Below, piece by piece: positions 24,431 to 31,842 of a stretch of 64,000 nucleotides of DNA. This DNA comes from Nonomuraea turcica (GTDB lineage: Bacteria; Actinomycetota; Actinomycetes; Streptosporangiales; Streptosporangiaceae). The stretch's first letter is position 1. Each line of letters begins with the position of its first letter. Made by a program: the position numbers and the translations under genes. The notes under the pieces are model-generated. The model was given only the letters and a program-made list of their open reading frames with translations. It was not told where the DNA came from and made no database searches. The DNA lies in contig NZ_JAUZQF010000007.1 in assembly GCF_030718205.1 (NCBI RefSeq), positions 310,001-374,000 on the forward strand. The letters are read 5' to 3'.

Positions 24431-25326
24431 GTGTTCTCCTGGAGAGCTCATCCACCAGCGCCGCGATGCGCCGCAACTTCTGGCGGGGCGTCTGGCGGGT
24501 CATGAAGCGCAAGCCCAGCCGCCTGGTGGGCGCGGCGCTCATGATCGGGTTCGCGTTCATGGGCCTGTTCGGGCCGATGTTCTACCCGAACCCGCTGCCC
24601 GGCGACGCTGACCAGATCACCAGGCCGCCGAGCTGGGAGCACTGGCTCGGCACCGACGACCAGGGCAGGGACGTCATCGCGCTGGTCGTGACCGGGTCAC
24701 GCTACGTGCTGCTCGCGGCGCTCGTCACCGCCGTCATCACGGTGGTCGTGGGCGCCGGGCTCGGGCTGTTCGCCGGCTTCAAGCGGGGCCGCTGGGACAC
24801 GATCCTCATGCGGCTGACCGACATGAAGCTGACCATTCCCGGCCTGCCGCTGCTGCTGGTGCTCTCCACCGTGTGGAAGTTCAGCAGCGCCGTGCAGATG
24901 GGCCTGGTGCTGGGGCTGCTCAGCTGGGGCGGCGTGGCGCGGGCGGTGCGGTCGCAGACGCTCTCGCTGCGCGAGCGCGGGTTCATCGAGGCGGCGCGCG
25001 GGCTCGGACTGTCCACCTCCCACATCGTGGGCAAGGAGCTGCTGCCGAGCATGGCGCCGTACATCGCGATGAACATGCTGATCGCGATCACCGGCGGCGT
25101 GTACGCGCAGGTCGGCCTGTTCTTCCTGGGCGTCCTGCCGTACGAGTCGAACAACTGGGGCCAGATGCTCAACACGGCCGTGTTCCGCTCCGGAGCGCTG
25201 ACCGTGCCGAGCGCGCTCGGCTTCCTGCTCGGGCCACTGCTGGCGATCCTGCTGCTGACCCTGGCCATCGTGCTCGTGGTCGACGCCATGGACGAGATCT
25301 TCAACCCCCGGCTGCGTGAGGAGTAA
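24427..25326 (+). CDS. ABC importer permease, DppC/OppC type
   Basis: A 299-residue permease with the N-terminal OppC_N TM (VGAALMIGFAFMGLFGPMFYP), the typical EHWLGTDDQGRDV segment and the EAA loop EAARGLGLSTSHIVGKELLPSM. It overlaps the DppB-like gene by 4 bp and precedes the ATPase gene by 3 bp. It pairs with the other permease. Confidence 0.94.
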   Translation: MSVLLESSSTSAAMRRNFWRGVWRVMKRKPSRLVGAALMIGFAFMGLFGPMFYPNPLPGDADQITRPPSWEHWLGTDDQGRDVIALVVTGSRYVLLAALVTAVITVVVGAGLGLFAGFKRGRWDTILMRLTDMKLTIPGLPLLLVLSTVWKFSSAVQMGLVLGLLSWGGVARAVRSQTLSLRERGFIEAARGLGLSTSHIVGKELLPSMAPYIAMNMLIAITGGVYAQVGLFFLGVLPYESNNWGQMLNTAVFRSGALTVPSALGFLLGPLLAILLLTLAIVLVVDAMDEIFNPRLREE

Positions 25327-25329
25327 TAC

Positions 25330-26316
25330 GTGCCGAACCAAGCGCCGGGAGTGCGCATCGACGGCCTCACGGTCGTCTACAAGACCCCCGCGGGCGAGCT
25401 GCCCGCCGTCCGGGACATCAGCCTGACGCTGGAGCCCGGCACCATCACCGGCATCGTCGGCGAGTCCGGATCCGGCAAGTCCACGCTGGCGTTGTCGCTG
25501 CTCAACGCGGTGCAGCCGCCGGGCAGGATCGCCGCGGGCAGCGTCGACATCGACGGGCTCGGCGACGTGGTCGCGCTGCGCGGCGAGGACCTGCGCAAGG
25601 CCCGCGGCAAGCACGTCGGGTACGTCTTCCAGGCGGCACAGAACTCCCTCAACCCGCTCAAGACGGTCGGCAAGCAGTTGCTCGACCTGGGCCGCTCGCA
25701 CGGGGTGGACGACCTGCGCGGCCTGGTGCGCGAGGCCAAGGAACTGCTCGGCCGCATGGGACTGGACGGGGCCAGAGTGCTGGACTCGCACCAGCACGAG
25801 CTGTCCGGCGGCATGCGGCAGCGGGTCGGCATCATGCTGGCCTTGGTGCTCAACGCCCACCTGGTGGTGCTGGACGAGCCGACGACCGCGCTCGACATGA
25901 TCACGCAGGCCAATATCCTGAAGATCGTGCGCGAGGTGCACGCCGAGCGCGGCCTCACGACCCTGGTGATCACGCACGACATCGGCGTGGTGGCCGAGGT
26001 CGCCGACCGGCTGGCCGTCATGTACGGCGGCCGCCTGGTCGAGCAGGGCCCCACCAGGCAGGTGCTGGGCGCGCCGCGGCACCCGTACACCAGGGGTCTG
26101 ATCAAGGCCATTCCGCGGCTCGTCGGCGACATCGCCGAGGCGCAGGCGCTGCCGGGACGGCCGCCGACGCTGGTGACCGTGCCGAAGGAGGGCTGCGTGT
26201 TCAGGGAGCGCTGCCCGCTGCGCATGGACGTCTGCGACACCGTGGATCCCGAGGCGCTGTCCGAGGGGCCGCGCGTCGTGGCCTGCCATGCCGTGAACGT
26301 GAAGGAGCATGCGTGA
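25330..26316 (+). CDS. ABC importer ATP-binding protein, DppD/OppD type
   Basis: A 328-residue ATPase: Walker A GESGSGKST, signature LSGGMRQRVG, Walker B LVVLDEPTTALD and H-loop VITHD. The C-terminal oligo_HPY region carries the cysteine pattern GCVFRERCPLRMDVC...VACH usual in Opp/Dpp ATPases. The GTG start is at 25330. It overlaps the second ATPase gene by 4 bp. Confidence 0.94.
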   Translation: MPNQAPGVRIDGLTVVYKTPAGELPAVRDISLTLEPGTITGIVGESGSGKSTLALSLLNAVQPPGRIAAGSVDIDGLGDVVALRGEDLRKARGKHVGYVFQAAQNSLNPLKTVGKQLLDLGRSHGVDDLRGLVREAKELLGRMGLDGARVLDSHQHELSGGMRQRVGIMLALVLNAHLVVLDEPTTALDMITQANILKIVREVHAERGLTTLVITHDIGVVAEVADRLAVMYGGRLVEQGPTRQVLGAPRHPYTRGLIKAIPRLVGDIAEAQALPGRPPTLVTVPKEGCVFRERCPLRMDVCDTVDPEALSEGPRVVACHAVNVKEHA

Positions 26317-27323
26317 TCACCGGAACCGGCATCGTCAAGACGTTCAAGCAGCGGGGCAAGGTGCTCGGCGCCCGTGAGGTCCAGGCGCTGCGCGGCGTGG
26401 ACTTCGCGATCCCGAAGGGCGGCGCGGCGTCGTTCATCGGCGAGTCCGGCTGTGGCAAGACCACGCTCGGGCGGATCATCGCGGGGCTGGAGACGTACGA
26501 CGCGGGCGAGATGCTCATCGACGACGTCGCCATGTCGCCGTTGAAGCCCAAGCACCGGCAGCCGCACTTCCGCAAGATCCAGCTGATCCACCAGGACCCG
26601 TACTCGGCGCTGAACCCGACGAGGACGATCCACCAGACCCTGTACGCGCCGCTGAGCCTGCGGGCCAGGCAGACGGGGCGGTCCTCGGCGTGGATCGAGG
26701 AGCGGGCGGCCGAGGTGCTGTCGCTGGTGGGACTGGACCCCGGCACGGTGTTGTCGCGCTACCCGCACCAGCTGTCCGGCGGCATGCGGCAGCGTGTTGT
26801 CATCGCGCGGGCGCTGACCGTGGACCCGGAGATGCTGGTCGCGGACGAGGCCGTCTCGATGATCGACGTCTCGCTGCGGCTGGGCATCCTGGCACTGCTG
26901 AAGGACCTGCGCGAGCGGCTCGGCGTGAGCGTGCTGTTCATCACCCACGACGTGGCCACCGCCCGCTACATCGGCGACGACGGCGAGCTGTACGTCATCT
27001 ACCGTGGGCAGGTGGTGGAGCGCGGCGCGGTGGACACGGTCATCGCCGACCCCGTGCACCCGTACACGCAGGCGCTGCTGTCGGCCATCCCGGTGCTGCA
27101 CGGCCTGGAGCAGCCGGGCGAGCAGCCGGTGATGCCGCTGGAGACGCTGGACGACAGCCAGGCCGACACGGGCTGCCTCTTCGCCCGCCGCTGCCCGTTC
27201 CGCGGCGAGCGGTGCACGAGCGAGCGGCCGCTGCTGCAGCTGACAGAAGGGGTGCCGCAGGAGCACGCGTGCTTCTACCCCGAGCGCCGCAGCGTGATCG
27301 CCCGCCCGATGAGCGAGGTGTGA
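26313..27323 (+). CDS. ABC importer ATP-binding protein, DppF/OppF type
   Basis: A 336-residue ATPase with Walker A GESGCGKTT and signature LSGGMRQRV. Walker B is MLVADEAVSMID, which keeps the catalytic Glu but has Ala for the usual Pro and SMID for SALD. The SMIDVSLR form is reminiscent of Opp-type transporters for sugars rather than peptides (from memory). The C-terminal Cys motif GCLFARRCPFRGERC is intact. Its stop overlaps the GNAT start (TGATG). Confidence 0.93.
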   Translation: MITGTGIVKTFKQRGKVLGAREVQALRGVDFAIPKGGAASFIGESGCGKTTLGRIIAGLETYDAGEMLIDDVAMSPLKPKHRQPHFRKIQLIHQDPYSALNPTRTIHQTLYAPLSLRARQTGRSSAWIEERAAEVLSLVGLDPGTVLSRYPHQLSGGMRQRVVIARALTVDPEMLVADEAVSMIDVSLRLGILALLKDLRERLGVSVLFITHDVATARYIGDDGELYVIYRGQVVERGAVDTVIADPVHPYTQALLSAIPVLHGLEQPGEQPVMPLETLDDSQADTGCLFARRCPFRGERCTSERPLLQLTEGVPQEHACFYPERRSVIARPMSEV

Positions 27324-28192
27324 TGACGGCTGCAGAGCTCGCCGAGGCGGCGACGATCGCGGAGGCCGCGCTGACGCTGGACGCCGGGGAAGGCGCGGCC
27401 CTCGTGGAGCGGCTGTCGCGGCCGCCGGCCGACCGCCGGTGGACGGCGCTGACCGTGGACGGCGGCGTGGTGATGGCGTCCATGTCCGACGTGCCCGAGT
27501 CCGGCACCATGTCGACCAAGGAACCCACCGTCGGCCACCTGGACCTGCTGGCCGTGCACCCGTCGGCCCAAGGGCAGGGGCGCGGCCGGGCGCTGGTGCT
27601 GGCGGCCGAGGAATGGCTGCGCGACCAGGGCGCGCGGCAGGCCCGCTGGGCCGGCAACCCGCCGTGCTACGCCTGGCCCGGCATCGACGTACGCTACACC
27701 GCCGCCGCCTGCCTGGCCGAGAGCCTCGGCTACGAGCGCTACCACGTGGCCTGGAACATGACGGCCGACCTGACCGGCGACCTGTCCGTCGAGGAGGACC
27801 TCCTGCGCCTGGACCAGGCCGGAGTGGCCGTGCGCGCGGCCGGCGCGGACCGCGAGCGCGTCGCCGCGTTCGTCGCCGAGCACTGGAACGAGCGGTGGGC
27901 GTGGGAGGCCGCCAACGCGAGCGGGCTGCACTACGCCGAGCGTGACGGCACGATCCTCGCCTTCGCCGCCTGGGGCGCCCGGCCGGCCTGGTTCGGGCCC
28001 ATGGGGACCTCGCCGGCCGCCCGCGGGCTCGGGCTCGGCCGGGTGCTGCTGCGCAGGTGCCTGGCCGAGCAGCGGGCCGCGGGCCAGGCCAGCGCGCAGA
28101 TCGGATGGGTGGGGCCGCTGCGGTTCTACTCGCGGGCCGTGGGCGCGCGGGCCGAGCGCGTGTTCTGGCTCTACCGGCGCGACCTGGTGTGA
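27323..28192 (+). CDS. Tandem GNAT-domain acetyltransferase
   Basis: A 289-residue protein with two GNAT units. The first acetyl-CoA loop is LAVHPSAQGQGRGRALV (about residues 75-92), the second is TSPAARGLGLGRVLLRRC (about 228-248). The second half lacks the most conserved catalytic surroundings. ATG 27323 overlaps the stop of the importer ATPase, so it belongs to the importer operon. Acetylation of an imported amino sugar or peptide is conceivable, but no substrate can be read. Confidence 0.82.
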   Translation: MTAAELAEAATIAEAALTLDAGEGAALVERLSRPPADRRWTALTVDGGVVMASMSDVPESGTMSTKEPTVGHLDLLAVHPSAQGQGRGRALVLAAEEWLRDQGARQARWAGNPPCYAWPGIDVRYTAAACLAESLGYERYHVAWNMTADLTGDLSVEEDLLRLDQAGVAVRAAGADRERVAAFVAEHWNERWAWEAANASGLHYAERDGTILAFAAWGARPAWFGPMGTSPAARGLGLGRVLLRRCLAEQRAAGQASAQIGWVGPLRFYSRAVGARAERVFWLYRRDLV

Positions 28193-28194
28193 TG

Positions 28195-29298
28195 TCACGC
28201 GTAGAGCAGCCGTCCCGCCGGGCGACCCGGTGGCGGGCACAGATCGCGGGGGTCCGCACCGGACTCCAGGCGGCCGGCGAGCGTGCCGGAGCCCCACAGG
28301 TGGTCGAGGAACTCCAGCAGGCGGAAGTCGTCCGGGTAGAGCGTGCGGGCCACATGCAGCATCGACAGGCCGGTCAGCACCGGCCGGAACGTCTCCCGGT
28401 CGTGCACGTGCAGCTGCACCCCGCGTACGGGGACCCCGGCGTGCTTGTGGAACGTCGGCGTGAACCAGACGTCCCTGAACCGCACGCCGGGCAGGCCGAG
28501 CGCATTGAGCTCGCTGGCGAGGCGCGCGTCCGCGTAGGGGGCTCCGACCAGCTCGAACGGCCTGGTCGTGCCGCGCCCCTCGGAGAAGTTCGTCCCTTCG
28601 AACAAGCCAGTCCCGGGGTAGACGAGCGCGGTGTCCGGGGTGGGCATGTTCACCGACGGCATCACCCAGGGCAGCCCGGTCTCGGCGTACGTCATGTCGC
28701 GCCGCCAGCCCGCCATCTCCACCACGGTCAGGTCCAGGTCGAACCCGAACAGCAGCGCCAGCTCCCCGGCCGTCCTGCCGTGCCTGATCGGCAGCGGGAA
28801 CCTGCCCACGGAGCTGGCGAACGCCGGATCCAGCAGCGGCCCCTCGGTCACGGTCCCGCCGAGCGGGTTGGGCCGGTCCAGCACCACGAACCGCAGCCCC
28901 AGCCGGGCGGCCGACGCCATCAGGTCGTACATCGTCCAGACGTAGGTGTAGAACCGGGCGCCCACGTCGGCGATGTCGAACACCAGCGTGTCCACGCCGG
29001 TGCCGGCCACCACCCGGTCCAGTGCCTCACCCGGCAGCTTGTGGGTGTCGTACACCGGCAGGCCGGTCCGGTCGTCCACGGTATCGGCCTCGCTCCCGTC
29101 CGCCTGGGCGGTGCCGCGCAGGCCGTGCTCGGGGCCGAACAGGGCGGTCAGCCGTACCCCCGCGGCCAGAAACGCGTCCGGCGTGGGGGTCAGGTCGGGC
29201 AGGACTCCGGTGGGATTCGTGACCAGGCCGAGGCGGGAGCCCCCCGCGAGCGCGGGATCCGCCGACAGCCGTTCAGCTCCGGTACGCACATGTGCCAT
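28195..29298 (-). CDS. namZ: NamZ-type exo-beta-N-acetylmuramidase (DUF1343)
   Basis: A 367-residue DUF1343 protein. Family hallmarks are LGLVTNPTGV, LFGPEHGLRG, FDIADVGARFYTYVWTM, the VMPSVNMPTPDTALVYPGTGLFEGTNFSEGRG region and FTPTFHKHAG. Bacillus NamZ releases MurNAc from the non-reducing end of peptidoglycan fragments and is secreted. Here the ATG at 29298 gives no signal peptide, which suggests a cytosolic enzyme. A start at 29358 would add a hydrophobic stretch, but it lacks a ribosome site and a basic N-region. It is convergent with the importer operon (2-bp gap) and divergent from murQ. Confidence 0.9.
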   Translation of the reverse strand: MAHVRTGAERLSADPALAGGSRLGLVTNPTGVLPDLTPTPDAFLAAGVRLTALFGPEHGLRGTAQADGSEADTVDDRTGLPVYDTHKLPGEALDRVVAGTGVDTLVFDIADVGARFYTYVWTMYDLMASAARLGLRFVVLDRPNPLGGTVTEGPLLDPAFASSVGRFPLPIRHGRTAGELALLFGFDLDLTVVEMAGWRRDMTYAETGLPWVMPSVNMPTPDTALVYPGTGLFEGTNFSEGRGTTRPFELVGAPYADARLASELNALGLPGVRFRDVWFTPTFHKHAGVPVRGVQLHVHDRETFRPVLTGLSMLHVARTLYPDDFRLLEFLDHLWGSGTLAGRLESGADPRDLCPPPGRPAGRLLYA

Positions 29299-29311
29299 CA
29301 GGCCATTGTGC

Positions 29312-29326
29312 TGAAATATATTTACA
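29312..29326. promoter_or_regulatory. TGAAATATATTTACA operator between namZ and murQ
   Basis: This AT-only core (palindrome AAATATATTT, 29314-29323) stands out in a 70% G+C genome. It lies 14 bp before namZ and 16 bp before murQ. It fits TGWAA-N5-TTWCA, a form associated with RpiR/MurR-type repressors, and resembles the element before the importer operon. It could also be the -10 region of one of the two genes. Confidence 0.5.
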
Positions 29327-29341
29327 AGAAGGAAGATTAGG

Positions 29342-30256
29342 GTGGAAATTAGCGTCATGATTGATCCGCTACGCGAGCTGTCCACCGAGCAGAGCGATCC
29401 TCGCTACAGCCAGATCGACCGGCTGCCGACGGAGCAGATCGCCCAACTGATGAACCAGGCCGACGCGGCCGTGCCCGCGGCCGTCGCGGTGGCCATCCCG
29501 GCCATCTCGGACGCCATCGACGCGATCTCCGCCAGGATGGCCGAGGGCGGCCGGCTGCTGTACGTCGGCGCGGGCACGTCGGGGCGGCTCGCCGTGCTCG
29601 ACGCCAGCGAGTGCCCGCCCACGTTCGGCACCGACCCCTCGCTGGTGCAGGGCATCATCGCGGGCGGACCCGACGCGCTCACCCGGTCCGTCGAGGGTGC
29701 GGAGGACGACGCCGAGGCAGGCGCCGCCGCCTTGCAGGACCTGGAAGCCGGCCCGCTGGACTCGGTCGTGGGCGTGTCCGCCAGCGGGCGGGCCCCTTTC
29801 GTGCTGGGCGCGCTGGCGGAGGCAGCCCGCCGCGGCGCGCTCACCGTGGGCCTGTCCTGCAACCTGGGCGCGCCGCTGTCGGCCGCCGCCGAGCACGCGA
29901 TCGAGGTGGTCGTGGGGCCTGAGGTGGTGACCGGCTCGACGCGGCTGAAGGCGGGCACGGCCCAGAAGCTCGTGCTGAACATGATCTCCACGATCTGCAT
30001 GGTCAAGCTCGGCCGCACCTACGGCAACCAGATGGTCGAGATGTCGGCGATGAACAACAAGCTCGCCGGCCGGGCGCTGCGCATGGTCACCGACATCACC
30101 GGCGCGGACGAGGAGACGGCGGGCGCGGCACTGGACGCGGCGGGCGGTCAGACGAAGATCGCGGTGCTGATGATCCAGCACGGGCTCGACGCGGAGGCGG
30201 CCCGCGCGCTGCTGGCTTCGCACGGAGAGCGCCTCAGCGACGCGCTGAGCGGCTGA
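29342..30256 (+). CDS. murQ: N-acetylmuramic acid 6-phosphate etherase
   Basis: A 304-residue SIS-domain lyase that removes the lactyl ether of MurNAc-6-phosphate to give GlcNAc-6-phosphate. Family motifs are present: GGRLLYVGAGTSGRLAVLDASECPPTFG (about residues 73-100, including the catalytic Glu), GVSASGRAPFVLGAL and TGSTRLKAGTAQKLVLNM. GTG 29342 has AAGGAAG upstream and is preferred; ATG 29357 is possible. It lies divergently from namZ and upstream of the AmiE-like gene, as in Bacillus salvage clusters. Confidence 0.95.
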   Translation: MEISVMIDPLRELSTEQSDPRYSQIDRLPTEQIAQLMNQADAAVPAAVAVAIPAISDAIDAISARMAEGGRLLYVGAGTSGRLAVLDASECPPTFGTDPSLVQGIIAGGPDALTRSVEGAEDDAEAGAAALQDLEAGPLDSVVGVSASGRAPFVLGALAEAARRGALTVGLSCNLGAPLSAAAEHAIEVVVGPEVVTGSTRLKAGTAQKLVLNMISTICMVKLGRTYGNQMVEMSAMNNKLAGRALRMVTDITGADEETAGAALDAAGGQTKIAVLMIQHGLDAEAARALLASHGERLSDALSG

Positions 30257-30307
30257 ACCGCCTCTCCTGGGGGAGAGACGGGTTCGGGGCGACGGATACG
30301 GGGCTCG

Positions 30308-30396
30308 GGGCTTAGGGGGACGGGGATGTCCGATCTAGGGGCTCGGGGGGACGGGGATGTCCGATCTAGGGCTTAGGGGGACGGGGATGTCCGATC
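30308..30396 (+). repeat. Three tandem 30-31 bp repeats, each with Shine-Dalgarno and ATG
   Basis: Units lie at 30308-30337, 30338-30368 and 30369-30396. Each ends in a GGGGACGGGG purine run followed by ATGTCCGAT. The unit lengths differ (30 or 31), so the ATGs at 30326, 30357 and 30387 are not all in one frame. The first opens a 16-codon frame that stops at the TAG within unit 3. The second and third are in the hydrolase frame. Confidence 0.8.
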
Positions 30397-31451
30397 GGGC
30401 GGGTCGTATGACGGGGCTGCGGGCGATCCTGGAGGGCGCGGTGCCGCGGGTCTGCTCGGCGGCGGTCGCGCTGATCGCCGTGGACGGCGCCGTGGCCGCC
30501 GCGGCGGCGACCGGCGAGCTCGTACGCTACGCCGACGCCGAGGGAACCCTCGCCGCCGACCGGCCGCCCGCGCGCCGCGACTCGATCTTCGACCTGGCCT
30601 CGATCAGCAAGCTCTTCACCACGGTCGTGCTGCTCTCCCTGACCGAGGAGGGCCGCATCGCCCTGGACGAGCCGGCCGCCGCCTGGATCCCCGGCCTGGA
30701 CCGGCGCATCACGCTCCGCCGGCTGCTCACCCACACGGCGGGCCTGACCCCGACCCGCCGCATCGACCTGGAGCTGCCCACCGCGGACCCGGCCGAACGC
30801 CTGGCCGCGATGCTCGAGACACCGATCACCCACCCGGTCGGCGGGCCCTACCTCTACAGCGACGTCGGCATGATCATGGCCGGCCGGCTGGCCGAGCTGA
30901 CCGGCGGCGCGCCCCTCGACGTGCTCGTGCGCTCCCGCGTCACCGATGTGCTCGGCCTTGCCGACACGGGCTACCGGCCGGGCGCGCTGCCGCGCGTCGC
31001 CGCCACCGAGTGGAAGCCCGAGCGCCCGGGACCCGGCTGTGTGCGCGGCGAGGTGCACGACGAGACGGCGTACGCGCTGGGCGGCGTGGCCGGCCACGCC
31101 GGGCTGTTCGCCACGGCCGACGACCTGCTGGCCTTCGGCGAGGCGCTGCGGCTCGGCGGCGGGCCCGTGCTGCGGCCGGAGAGCGTGGCCGAGATGGTGC
31201 GCGATCAGGGCGCCGAGGGCGCCGCCTTCCGCCACGGGCTGGGCGTGCGGATCGGCGACCCGGCTCTCGCAGGCACGCCGGGCGACGGCGCGTACGGCCA
31301 TTCCGGCTTCACCGGCACCTCGCTCCTCATCGACCCCGCCCGCCAGCTCACCGTGGTGCTGCTGACCAACGCCGTCCACCCGGTGCGGGGCCGCGACGGC
31401 ATCCGCGAGCTGCGCCACGCCGTCGCGGGCGAGGCGCAGCGCTTGGCATAA
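30387..31451 (+). CDS. Beta-lactamase-fold serine hydrolase, AmiE-like
   Basis: A 354-residue class C beta-lactamase/PBP-type hydrolase. The active-site motifs are FDLASISKLFTT (SxxK), YLYSDVGMI (YxD/N-like) and YGHSGFTGTSL (HSG, a KTG equivalent). In Bacillus subtilis the protein at this place in the salvage cluster (AmiE, YbbE) removes peptide from MurNAc-peptides. The same role is inferred here because murQ and namZ adjoin. No signal peptide is seen, so it should be cytosolic. Its start lies in the tandem repeat; ATG 30387 is chosen, with 30357 and 30408 in frame. Confidence 0.82.
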   Translation: MSDRAGRMTGLRAILEGAVPRVCSAAVALIAVDGAVAAAAATGELVRYADAEGTLAADRPPARRDSIFDLASISKLFTTVVLLSLTEEGRIALDEPAAAWIPGLDRRITLRRLLTHTAGLTPTRRIDLELPTADPAERLAAMLETPITHPVGGPYLYSDVGMIMAGRLAELTGGAPLDVLVRSRVTDVLGLADTGYRPGALPRVAATEWKPERPGPGCVRGEVHDETAYALGGVAGHAGLFATADDLLAFGEALRLGGGPVLRPESVAEMVRDQGAEGAAFRHGLGVRIGDPALAGTPGDGAYGHSGFTGTSLLIDPARQLTVVLLTNAVHPVRGRDGIRELRHAVAGEAQRLA

Positions 31452-31461
31452 CCTTCGAAGT

Positions 31462-31842
31462 ATGGCTGTCCATCTCAATCACACCATCGTGCCGGCGAAG
31501 GACAGGGACGAGACCGCCGCCTTCCTCGTCGACGTGCTCGGCCTCGAGCCGGCACCGGTTTACGGCCCGTTCCGCGTGGTCACGCTGGGCAACGACGTCT
31601 CGCTCGACGTGGTCCAGGTCGACGGGCCGGTGCCCCAGCAGCACTACGCGTTCCTCGTCAGCGAGGAGGAATTCGACCAGATCCAGGGCCGGATCAAGGA
31701 GCGCGGCCTCACGTTCTGGGCGGACCCGTTCCACCAGGAGCCGGAGCGGATCAACACCAACGACGGAGGCCGCGGGCTCTACTGGTCCGACCCCAACGGC
31801 CACAACCTGGAGATCATCACGGTCCCGTACGGCGGCGGCTAG
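31462..31842 (+). CDS. VOC-family (glyoxalase/bleomycin resistance-like) protein
   Basis: A 126-residue single-module vicinal-oxygen-chelate protein with two beta-alpha-beta-beta-beta repeats. Putative metal ligands are His7 (HLNHTIVPAKD), a Gln/His in QQHYAFLV and Glu in NGHNLEIITV. Members are lyases, dioxygenases or binding proteins for electrophiles or antibiotics. It follows the hydrolase gene by 10 bp and may be cotranscribed. It is convergent with the LLM gene, with overlapping stops. Confidence 0.85.
   Translation: MAVHLNHTIVPAKDRDETAAFLVDVLGLEPAPVYGPFRVVTLGNDVSLDVVQVDGPVPQQHYAFLVSEEEFDQIQGRIKERGLTFWADPFHQEPERINTNDGGRGLYWSDPNGHNLEIITVPYGGG

Noticed and set aside
29299..29358. N-terminal extension of NamZ (hydrophobic, from ATG 29358) as a signal peptide
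   Set aside because: It lacks a basic N-region, a ribosome site and a clear cleavage site, and is antisense to the start of murQ; AT-rich DNA readily encodes hydrophobic residues.
30257..30280. CTCTCC/GGAGAG hairpin after murQ as a terminator
   Set aside because: The stem is only 6 bp with no U-tract and runs into the tandem repeat region; too weak to call.
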